Made by a program: the position numbers and the translations under genes | Notes under the pieces: generated by a model | The model's input: only the letters and a program-made list of their open reading frames with translations | Told to the model about the DNA's origin: nothing | Databases searched by the model: none | Assembly: GCA_964423705.1 (NCBI GenBank) | Contig: CAYRGA010000005.1 | Coordinates: 1-39,660 of the forward strand | DNA from: CAKSIN01 sp964423705 | GTDB lineage: Bacteria > Bacillota > Clostridia > UMGS1810 | Length of the DNA: 39,660 nucleotides | Direction: 5' to 3' | Part shown: piece after piece, positions 8,418 through 15,845 of the stretch | Layout: the number at the start of each line of letters is the position of its first letter | Numbering within the stretch: the first letter of the stretch is position 1

Positions 8418-9095
8418 ATGAGACAAGAAATTTATAAGCTGTTTACAAATCCAAGTGATATGACTTGGGAGAACATTTTAATGAACATCTGTGCATCGGC
8501 ACTTTTGGGATTTTTCATATTTATTTCATATTTTATATCTCATAAGGGCACGATTTACAGCAAAAAATTCAATGCATCACTTGTAATTCTCACGGTACTT
8601 ACCGGAACCGTTATGACGGTTATCGGAAATAATATCGCGCTGTCACTCGGTATGGTCGGTGCTTTGTCAATCGTCCGTTTCAGAACGGCGATTAAGGATT
8701 CCAGAGATACAGTGTACATATTTTGGGCGATTATTGTCGGAATCTGCTGTGGCGTAGGTGATTTTTTGGTGGCATCCATCGGCAGTGCTGTGGTTTTCGT
8801 CGTTATACTCATTTTGGGCTGTATAAAAAATGATAATCGTATGCTGCTTATTATCCGTGCGGACAGAGGAGCACATCCGATGATTAAATCCTTGGTTTAT
8901 AAACTGTTTAACGCAAAGGCAATACTGCGTGTGGAGAATACCACTTCATCGTCGGTTGAGCTCATATATGAGTTTACACAGAAAATGCTGAAAAAGGCTG
9001 AAAAACAGGAACCGAATATTCCCGACAGTATCTATAAAATCGGAAATATAGAATACGTAAACATTGTAATGCAGAATGATGAAATTTCTAATTAA
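8418..9095 (+). CDS. DUF4956 membrane protein
   Basis: Protein of 225 residues: a cytoplasmic N terminus, about four hydrophobic segments between residues 22 and 140 (LLGFFIFISYFIS; LTVLTGTVMTVIG; FWAIIVGICCGVG; VVFVVILILGC), and a soluble C-terminal domain of about 80 residues. The segment LSLGMVGALSIVRFRTAIKD is the DUF4956 hallmark. The function of the family is unknown; it is typically adjacent to VTC-domain and CotH genes, as here, and a transmembrane partner for the VTC-like enzyme is a reasonable inference. The ATG has an AAAGGAG site. The 23-base gap from the VTC gene and 13-base gap to the CotH gene support one operon. Confidence 0.85.
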   Translation: MRQEIYKLFTNPSDMTWENILMNICASALLGFFIFISYFISHKGTIYSKKFNASLVILTVLTGTVMTVIGNNIALSLGMVGALSIVRFRTAIKDSRDTVYIFWAIIVGICCGVGDFLVASIGSAVVFVVILILGCIKNDNRMLLIIRADRGAHPMIKSLVYKLFNAKAILRVENTTSSSVELIYEFTQKMLKKAEKQEPNIPDSIYKIGNIEYVNIVMQNDEISN

Positions 9096-9108
9096 GGGGT
9101 AAGGAAAC

Positions 9109-10590
9109 TTGAAATATCGAGTAATTGGATTTACAGCACTTATATTGTCGGTTTTTACTGTTTTGGGAGTGAGCAGTGTATTTCCGAAGGATGACACGGA
9201 AAGATATATTCAGCACCTGGAGCAGCCGAGCTATATTGCTTGTGAAAGCTGTCCTGACCCTGCACTTTGCACACATCTGCCGATTATAAAAATCGATACA
9301 AACGGTGTTACGATTCCGGGAAAGCCGTATCACAATCCCGAAACAGGTTTGACGGAGCACACACTGGCTGATGATGGTAATGACACCATCGCTGCCTATG
9401 CGGAGATAACAGACCGTGAAGGCAATAATCATTTGACTGATGTGCCGACTTTAAAAAGCGATATTCGCATTAGAATCCGTGGTAATTCTTCGCGCCATTT
9501 TGATAAACTTCCGTATTTGGTTGAGCTTATAAATCCGGACGGAACCAATAATCCGCATGAGGTTATGGGAATGGCATCGCACCATGAATGGGCACTTCAT
9601 GGTCCGTTTCTTGATAAAACCCTTATCAGAAATTACATGTGGTACAATATCGCCGGTCAGATTATGGATTATGCACCAAACGTGCGTTTTTGCGAGCTGA
9701 TTTTAAACGGAGAATATCAGGGTGTGTACCTTATGACGGAAACAATCACCGCCGGTAAAGAGGGGGCACGGCTTACCCTCTCAACTACCGAAAAGAGAAA
9801 TACATTTTCGGGATATATATTAAGGCATGACCGAGGCAGCGAAAATGAATTTAAAAACATTACTCCGCTCAGTATTTATGCCATGAAAACAGACAAAAAA
9901 ATTAACATCGTATATCCGGGTGCTTCAAACTTAAATGAGGAGCTGGCAAGAAATATCGAGCTTGATTTTTCCGATTTTGAAAAAGCCATACACTCCTATG
10001 ATTTTGACGACAAAGAAGGATATAAAGGAAATATAGATATACTTTCGTTTGTGGATTATTTTATTATAAACGAAGTGTCAATAAACCGTGATGCGGGACT
10101 TTATTCTACATATATCTATAAGGATATCGACAGAAAATATAAAATGTGTGTATGGGATTTTAACAATGCACTTGATAACTATGAAGACGTCGAAAATGAG
10201 CCGAATGACGGTTTCGCAATGTTCGGAACCTTGTGGTTCAACCGCTTGGTTCAGGATGAGGATTTTACGGATGCGATTATAGAGCGTTACAGAGAACTTC
10301 GTGAAAATATCTTGTCCGAGGAATATTTAAATGGCTTTATTGATGATACCATAAAGTGGCTCGGACCTGCCGTCAAGCGTAATTTTGAAAAATGGGGCTA
10401 TTCGTTTGGAAAGAGCCATGACAGACTTACACCTCATTGGCGAAATCCCAGAAGCTATGAGGAAGCGGTACAAGATATGCGTGAATGTCTGAATGAAAGG
10501 CTTGTTTGGATGGATAAAAATATCGAAAGCCTGCGGCAGTATTCTGCGGCATCGAAAACGCACGAATCTCATGAGGCACACGAACAGTAA
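9109..10590 (+). CDS. CotH-family kinase with N-terminal membrane anchor
   Basis: Predicted exported or membrane-anchored protein of 493 residues. A hydrophobic N terminus (residues 5-24) is followed by a cysteine cluster (C45, C48, C54), then the CotH kinase domain: RIRGNSS (122-128), RNYMWYNI (174-181), GEYQGVYLMTE (201-211), INRDAG (325-330) and VWDFNNAL (348-355). The aspartates near 328 and 350 correspond by motif to the catalytic and Mg-binding aspartates of Bacillus spore-coat CotH, an atypical protein kinase. The substrate here is unknown; the context suggests a cell-surface protein or polymer, not a spore coat. The start is a TTG with TAAGGA 5 bases upstream; no ATG is available before the anchor. 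Confidence 0.88.
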   Translation: MKYRVIGFTALILSVFTVLGVSSVFPKDDTERYIQHLEQPSYIACESCPDPALCTHLPIIKIDTNGVTIPGKPYHNPETGLTEHTLADDGNDTIAAYAEITDREGNNHLTDVPTLKSDIRIRIRGNSSRHFDKLPYLVELINPDGTNNPHEVMGMASHHEWALHGPFLDKTLIRNYMWYNIAGQIMDYAPNVRFCELILNGEYQGVYLMTETITAGKEGARLTLSTTEKRNTFSGYILRHDRGSENEFKNITPLSIYAMKTDKKINIVYPGASNLNEELARNIELDFSDFEKAIHSYDFDDKEGYKGNIDILSFVDYFIINEVSINRDAGLYSTYIYKDIDRKYKMCVWDFNNALDNYEDVENEPNDGFAMFGTLWFNRLVQDEDFTDAIIERYRELRENILSEEYLNGFIDDTIKWLGPAVKRNFEKWGYSFGKSHDRLTPHWRNPRSYEEAVQDMRECLNERLVWMDKNIESLRQYSAASKTHESHEAHEQ

Positions 10591-10603
10591 GGAGTATTTT
10601 GAT

Positions 10604-12772
10604 ATGAAAAAGTTTATTATCACCGTTATATCACTTGTTTTGATATTTATGACGGTAGACTATGTATATTATCATATGGGAGTTTATATCCCGCTTTTTC
10701 AAAGCTCCGAAATTGAAGTAAACGCCAAAACAGAAGGAAGAAAAATACTTCTTAAGGAAAACGGTAAGTTTAAGCAGTTCGAGATAAGGGGTGTGGATTT
10801 GGGCTCCGGTTATCCCGGAGAATGGTCTACGGATTTTAGTATAGATAAGGAAACATATATTCGCTGGTTCGGAATGATGCAGGATATGGGCATAAATACA
10901 GTGAGGATTTACACCATACAGTCCCAGCCGTTTTATGAAGCTTTTTATGAATATAACAATGGCAGAGAGAATCCCATATACCTTCTGCACGGCGTATGGG
11001 TAAACGACCATGTTATGAATTCATACAAGGATGCATATCACAAGGATTTTTATGATACATTTTTAAAGGACTGTAAAACGATGGTGGACATCATTCACGG
11101 AAATCGTAAGCTGAATCTGGGAAAGGCGGCAAGTGCCGGACACGGTACATATAAGAAGGATATTTCGCCATGGGTTATCGGCTACATACTCGGTGTCGAA
11201 TGGGAAGACCTTGTTGTAGCATACACCGACAATAAATACAGAGATGATGAGGAAATCTTGAATTACAAGGGAAAATATTTCTATACATCACCGGAGGCTT
11301 CGCCGTTTGAAGCTATGCTTACCAGAGTGGCGGATAAGGTGACCGAGTACGAAACCAAGCGTTACAGTGACCAGCGTTTAATGGCTTTTGCCAACTGGCC
11401 TACCACAGACCCGTTTACATATCCGACCATAGACAGTGATGTCGTGAAAAAATGCGCCACTGTGGATGTTGAGAATATTTTGCCGACAGCGGAATTTAAG
11501 TCTGGGCACTTCGCATCGTATCACGTTTATCCGTACTTCCCCGATTATATGACATACATTGCCGATTGGTCGGAATATGGTATTGACGAAAATGATTTTA
11601 TAAAGGAAAACGGCACTTTAAACACTTATTCGGCATATCTTTCGATGCTTGTAAAGCATCACAGCATACCGGTTATTATTTCGGAATTCGGTATACCGAC
11701 CTCAAGGTCGATGGCACATATAGATGTCAATACCGGGCGCAATCAGGGTGCCATGAGTGAAAGCGAGCAGGGTGAGGCACTGGTTGAGTGCTACAAGGAT
11801 ATTATAGCGGCAGGCTGTGCCGGCTCGTGTATATTTTCGTGGCAGGATGAGTGGTTTAAAAGAACCTGGAATACTCTCCACTCAATCGATTTGATACGTA
11901 ATCCGTACTGGTCGGACTATCAGACGAATGAGCAGTTTTTCGGTATACTTACTTTTGATCCCGGTGCAGAAAAATCCGTTTGCTATGTCGACGGTGATGT
12001 ATCGGAGTGGTCAAAGGAGGATTTGGTCGCTGAAAACGGCAGTATGTCCGTATCCATGAAGTATGATGAAAAATACCTGTATTTTTTGATAAACAAAAAG
12101 GACATGGATTTTGAGAATGATACAATTTATATTCCGATTGATACGACACAAAAATCGGGCAGTAATTACTGTGAAAATTACGGAATTAAGTTTGACAGAG
12201 CCGCAGATTTTTTGCTGATTATAAACGGCGAGGACAACAGTGAACTGTTGGTACAGGAGCGTTACGAAGCACTGCGCTCAACTTATTCGTTTGAGATATA
12301 CAAGTTTAATACCTATGAAACGGGAAATATACCTGATAGGGAATCTCCGCTTTTTAAGGACATAAATCTTATTTTGCATAAAAAAGAGGTTACGACCGCC
12401 AGAAGTGACGATACACTGGCGATGACATTTGACACCGGAAGACTCAGATACGGCAACGGTAATCCCGACAGCGCTGATTTTAATTCATTGGCTGATTTTT
12501 GCCGAAACGGCGATTATATAGAGGTCAAACTTCCGTGGCAGTTACTTAATTTCGGTGACCCGTCCGAAATGAGAATACATGATGATTACTATGAGAAATA
12601 CGGCATAGAATTTATTAAAATCGATAAAATGTATGCAGGTATCACAACCGGAGGCGATAAACGCACCGAGCTTAAACCGTTTAAACTCAAAGGCTGGGGA
12701 AATGATGTGACATTCCACGAACGCCTAAAAAGCTCGTATTATATTTTAAAGGAATTATGGGGAGGTAAATAA
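10604..12772 (+). CDS. Membrane-anchored TIM-barrel glycosidase-like protein with CBM9-like C terminus
   Basis: Protein of 722 residues. An uncleaved-looking N-terminal anchor (residues 4-25) is followed by a (beta/alpha)8 glycosidase-like domain: MQDMGINTVRIYTIQ (92-106), ILGVEWED (195-202; E199 or E201 is the candidate acid/base) and VIISEFGIPTSR (357-368; E361 the candidate nucleophile), then CIFSWQDEW. This arrangement fits clan GH-A. The C-terminal part holds YVDGDVSEW followed by a YLYFLI strand, typical of CBM9/DOMON-like sugar-binding modules. Lying beside a processive glycosyltransferase, it probably trims or helps release the exported polymer, as cellulases do in cellulose synthase operons. 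The ATG at 10604 has AAGGAG upstream; the frame is open further 5', but that part overlaps the CotH gene. Confidence 0.75.
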   Translation: MKKFIITVISLVLIFMTVDYVYYHMGVYIPLFQSSEIEVNAKTEGRKILLKENGKFKQFEIRGVDLGSGYPGEWSTDFSIDKETYIRWFGMMQDMGINTVRIYTIQSQPFYEAFYEYNNGRENPIYLLHGVWVNDHVMNSYKDAYHKDFYDTFLKDCKTMVDIIHGNRKLNLGKAASAGHGTYKKDISPWVIGYILGVEWEDLVVAYTDNKYRDDEEILNYKGKYFYTSPEASPFEAMLTRVADKVTEYETKRYSDQRLMAFANWPTTDPFTYPTIDSDVVKKCATVDVENILPTAEFKSGHFASYHVYPYFPDYMTYIADWSEYGIDENDFIKENGTLNTYSAYLSMLVKHHSIPVIISEFGIPTSRSMAHIDVNTGRNQGAMSESEQGEALVECYKDIIAAGCAGSCIFSWQDEWFKRTWNTLHSIDLIRNPYWSDYQTNEQFFGILTFDPGAEKSVCYVDGDVSEWSKEDLVAENGSMSVSMKYDEKYLYFLINKKDMDFENDTIYIPIDTTQKSGSNYCENYGIKFDRAADFLLIINGEDNSELLVQERYEALRSTYSFEIYKFNTYETGNIPDRESPLFKDINLILHKKEVTTARSDDTLAMTFDTGRLRYGNGNPDSADFNSLADFCRNGDYIEVKLPWQLLNFGDPSEMRIHDDYYEKYGIEFIKIDKMYAGITTGGDKRTELKPFKLKGWGNDVTFHERLKSSYYILKELWGGK

Positions 12773-12775
12773 TTT

Positions 12776-13876
12776 ATGAGCGTTGAAGTAATGATTTATA
12801 TTTACCTTTTCGTGTGCTCCGCTATGATAATATTTAATATTGTCACGGCATTTGTTTTGAAAAAGCGTGAGCAAACCATGGTGCGCGTAAGTAAAAATTT
12901 CGATTCAAAGGTACAGCTTCAACTTAAAAATATACGGTACGGTGTTCATTGCGATGAAGAACACAAAAGGTATTTGAGCAGAAAGCTTAAACATATAGGA
13001 AATATGACTGCCTTCGATAAAATGCTTGAATCAGCTTACATAAACGAACCGGATACGGTGATGCAGTATCTTTCAGAGCTTGACAGTGTTTTTATCGCAC
13101 TTTGCGGTCATTACAGCGGAAAAGACAGGATAGAGGCGGCATATTTTCCATACATTATAAAAAAATACCGTTTTATAGCATTCAGAGCTTATCCGTCAAT
13201 TACCGAAATGCTGTTCGGTTTGCTTGATGAACCGAGTATTTACTGCCGCGAAAATGCAATGCAGGCACTTTATACCACAGGAGACAGTGACTACGTAATA
13301 AAGGCACTCAAGAAAATAGATAAAAGTGACCTCTTTTATCATGGAAAGCTGCTGAGCGACGGACTTTTGAATTTCTCGCGCAGTGACGGAGAGCTTGCGG
13401 ATAAAATCATATCACAGTTTGAAAGCTTTTCTGTCAATATGCAGGTTAATCTTTTGAATTTCATAAGATTTTCGTCGGGTAATTACCGCGAATTTGCGTA
13501 TAAGCTTTTGAGCGATGAAAAGAGAAATGACGAAATCCGTTACTGTGCCATCCGATATCTTGGTAAATATCCCCTTGATAATGCCTACGAGCTGCTGTGC
13601 TCTTTAAGCGAAAATAATAATTCGGACAAGTGGCAGTATTCCGCGATAGCTTCAACAGCTCTTGCAAGCTATCCAAAACCTGAAACAGTGGAAATTTTAA
13701 AGAATAATCTGTACAGCCGAAATTGGTACATACGTTTTAACTCTGCCGATAGCCTTGAAAGGCTCGGTATTGCATATACAGAGCTTGCGGATATTATGGA
13801 CGGAAATGACAGGTATGCTGCAGAGATTCTGCGCTATAAGCTTCAGAAGAAGGAAAGGGGAGAGATATCGGTATGA
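12776..13876 (+). CDS. Membrane-anchored HEAT-repeat protein
   Basis: Protein of 366 residues with one N-terminal membrane segment (about residues 5-28, YIYLFVCSAMIIFNIVTAFVL) and a long helical cytoplasmic domain with HEAT-like repeats, for example EPSIYCRENAMQALYTTGD, RNDEIRYCAIRYLGKYP, NNSDKWQYSAIASTALASYP and SRNWYIRFNSADSLERLG. There are no catalytic motifs. It starts 4 bases after the glycosidase-like gene behind a GGAGGT site and ends in a 4-base ATGA overlap with the glycosyltransferase, so the two are probably translated together; a scaffold or regulator of the synthase is a plausible but untested role. Confidence 0.7.
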   Translation: MSVEVMIYIYLFVCSAMIIFNIVTAFVLKKREQTMVRVSKNFDSKVQLQLKNIRYGVHCDEEHKRYLSRKLKHIGNMTAFDKMLESAYINEPDTVMQYLSELDSVFIALCGHYSGKDRIEAAYFPYIIKKYRFIAFRAYPSITEMLFGLLDEPSIYCRENAMQALYTTGDSDYVIKALKKIDKSDLFYHGKLLSDGLLNFSRSDGELADKIISQFESFSVNMQVNLLNFIRFSSGNYREFAYKLLSDEKRNDEIRYCAIRYLGKYPLDNAYELLCSLSENNNSDKWQYSAIASTALASYPKPETVEILKNNLYSRNWYIRFNSADSLERLGIAYTELADIMDGNDRYAAEILRYKLQKKERGEISV

Positions 13877-15279
13877 TGACAGGATATGTTGATACATTTT
13901 TAAAAATTGTCGGTGTATTTTTTATAATATACCTTATAGGGTATTCGACCTTTCTGTTTTTGTCGGTTATAGTTGGTTCCTCAGAGCTTTACAAAATTCA
14001 TAGACAGAAGCGTTTTCAAAATATTCTGCCAAATGACTATTATGTACCGATAACCATTGTCGTACCCGCATATAATGAGGAAATAACCGTTGTTGAAACG
14101 GTAAAATCTCTATTACAGCTTGATTACAGACTTTATGAGATAATAGTCGTGGATGATGGGAGCAAGGATAACACCTCCATGGAGGTTATAAATGCATTTT
14201 CCATGCATCCGGTTCAACGACCTATCAGACGCCAGATAAAATGCCAGCCGGAGGAGTTTGTGTACGAAACACGCACAACCAAGGTACCGCTTACCGTCAT
14301 CAGAAAGAAAAACGGCGGAAAGGCGGATGCGCTCAACATGGGGATAAATGCGGCAAATTATCCGTACTTCATTTGTATGGATGCCGATTCGGTGCTTCAG
14401 TACGATTCGCTAAAAAATATAACCGAGCCCGTTCTTGAAAAGAAAAACGTCGTGGCGGTTGGCAGACTTGTACGTCTTTCAAATGATGTCGAGCTTGAAA
14501 ACTGCCGAGTAAAAAAATATCGGCTGCCGAAAAATGTTATCGCCGCCATGCAGGTTTTGGAGTATGACCGTTCATTTTTGGCATCACGTATACTTTTTGA
14601 TAAGTTTAACGGCTCACTCATAATATCGGGTGCGTTCGGACTTTTTAAAAAGGATGTGGTAATTGCCGCCGGAGGCTATGACAGCAAGACTATGGGCGAG
14701 GATATGGAGTTGGTGGTAAAGCTTCATGAATACTGCCGTGTAAACAATATGGATTATAATATTTGCTATGCGACGGATGCTATTTGCTGGACGCAAGCCC
14801 CGGAGAAATTGGGAGATTTGAAAAAGCAGAGAAAAAGATGGCATTTGGGTTTGTTTCAAACCATGTACAAGCATCGTCAAATGCTTTTGAACAACAAATA
14901 CGGCATGGTAAGCTTCATTTCGTATTTTTACTTTTTGATTTACGAATTGCTTTCACCTTTTATAGAGATATTCGGCGTGTTTACAATGGTTTTGGCATTC
15001 TGCGTCGATTTGATAAACGTGCCGTTTATGATACTGTTTTTCCTTATATATGCTGTTTTCGGATGTGTGCAGTCGCTTACGGCGTTTTTTTCCAGAATGT
15101 ACACTTCGAATTTAAAGGTGACGTATAAAGATGCCGCAAAAGCGTGCTTTCTGTGCCTTTTCGAGATAACCTGCCTTAGATTTGTATTGGCATGGGTCAG
15201 GGCAACCGCATTCATAGGCTACCGAAAAAAGAAAATGCAATGGGGCAGAATCGAACGTAAAAAAATAAATTTCAAATAG
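13873..15279 (+). CDS. Processive family 2 glycosyltransferase (exopolysaccharide synthase)
   Basis: Protein of 468 residues with the BcsA/hyaluronan-synthase-like layout: one N-terminal membrane helix (about 12-36), a cytoplasmic GT-A domain, then three or more C-terminal helices (about 345-450). Catalytic motifs are intact: PAYNEE (65-70), DDGS (94-97), GGKADALNMG (148-157), the metal-binding DAD (170-172), GED (275-277) and QRKRW (319-323), the last marking processive polymerases. No PilZ domain is fused, so direct c-di-GMP activation as in BcsA is not expected; control seems to be at the RNA level. The polymer could be cellulose, poly-N-acetylglucosamine or another beta-glycan. A GGGGAG site precedes the ATG. 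Confidence 0.9.
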   Translation: MMTGYVDTFLKIVGVFFIIYLIGYSTFLFLSVIVGSSELYKIHRQKRFQNILPNDYYVPITIVVPAYNEEITVVETVKSLLQLDYRLYEIIVVDDGSKDNTSMEVINAFSMHPVQRPIRRQIKCQPEEFVYETRTTKVPLTVIRKKNGGKADALNMGINAANYPYFICMDADSVLQYDSLKNITEPVLEKKNVVAVGRLVRLSNDVELENCRVKKYRLPKNVIAAMQVLEYDRSFLASRILFDKFNGSLIISGAFGLFKKDVVIAAGGYDSKTMGEDMELVVKLHEYCRVNNMDYNICYATDAICWTQAPEKLGDLKKQRKRWHLGLFQTMYKHRQMLLNNKYGMVSFISYFYFLIYELLSPFIEIFGVFTMVLAFCVDLINVPFMILFFLIYAVFGCVQSLTAFFSRMYTSNLKVTYKDAAKACFLCLFEITCLRFVLAWVRATAFIGYRKKKMQWGRIERKKINFK

Positions 15280-15289
15280 GAGAATCATC

Positions 15290-15844
15290 ATGGATTTAAA
15301 AGAAATCAAAAGCTCAATTTTCGGATTTAACAAAAATAATGTTTATGAGTACATTTCGGAGCTTAACCGTATATGCTCGGAAAAGGTGGAAGAGGCGAGA
15401 AAGGAAAAGAATTCCTCACTCAGCTCTCTTACACGGAAGAACGAAGAACTTAACAATAAGCTGGTTTGCATGGAAAGTGAAATAGATATGCTCAAAAAAC
15501 AGCTTCTTGAAAAGGAGGAGCTTATCGCTCAGCTTAGCGACGGAAGTGACATTTCACGGAAAAATATCGAAATTGGAAGCAATGACGAATCGGCGGCGCT
15601 GGATATTATAAAAGACGCCAGAGAATTTGCAAAGCAGCTTCGTGAGAAGGCTGTGAAGGAAAATGAAGCCTTCAGAGCGGAAAATCAAAGAAACAATGAA
15701 GCCGAAAAAAGGAAGCTGGCTGAATACAAAAGGAGCATAGCGGAAATAAAAGCTTCGGTTAATGCCGTTTTGTCAGAGGCTAAAAACGGTCTTGAAAAGG
15801 CGGAGGAAAAAATAATTGTATTTGAAAACAAAGTGGGTGGTTAA
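15290..15844 (+). CDS. DivIVA-like coiled-coil protein
   Basis: Acidic and lysine-rich protein of 184 residues without membrane segments. The N terminus (SSIFGFNKNNVYEYI, residues 8-22) resembles the membrane-curvature-sensing N-terminal motif of DivIVA/GpsB proteins, and the rest is coiled coil (about residues 30-85 and 105-180). DivIVA-type proteins recruit partners to poles or septa; in this operon it may place the polysaccharide synthase. Its last bases abut the next gene. The start ATG follows an AGGAG site 10 bases after the glycosyltransferase stop. The similarity is motif-level only. Confidence 0.6.
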   Translation: MDLKEIKSSIFGFNKNNVYEYISELNRICSEKVEEARKEKNSSLSSLTRKNEELNNKLVCMESEIDMLKKQLLEKEELIAQLSDGSDISRKNIEIGSNDESAALDIIKDAREFAKQLREKAVKENEAFRAENQRNNEAEKRKLAEYKRSIAEIKASVNAVLSEAKNGLEKAEEKIIVFENKVGG

Positions 15845-15845
15845 T

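Noticed and set aside
9109..10590. Spore-coat function for the CotH-like protein
   Set aside because: It has a membrane anchor and lies in an exopolysaccharide operon with no coat genes, so the kinase family name does not imply a spore role.
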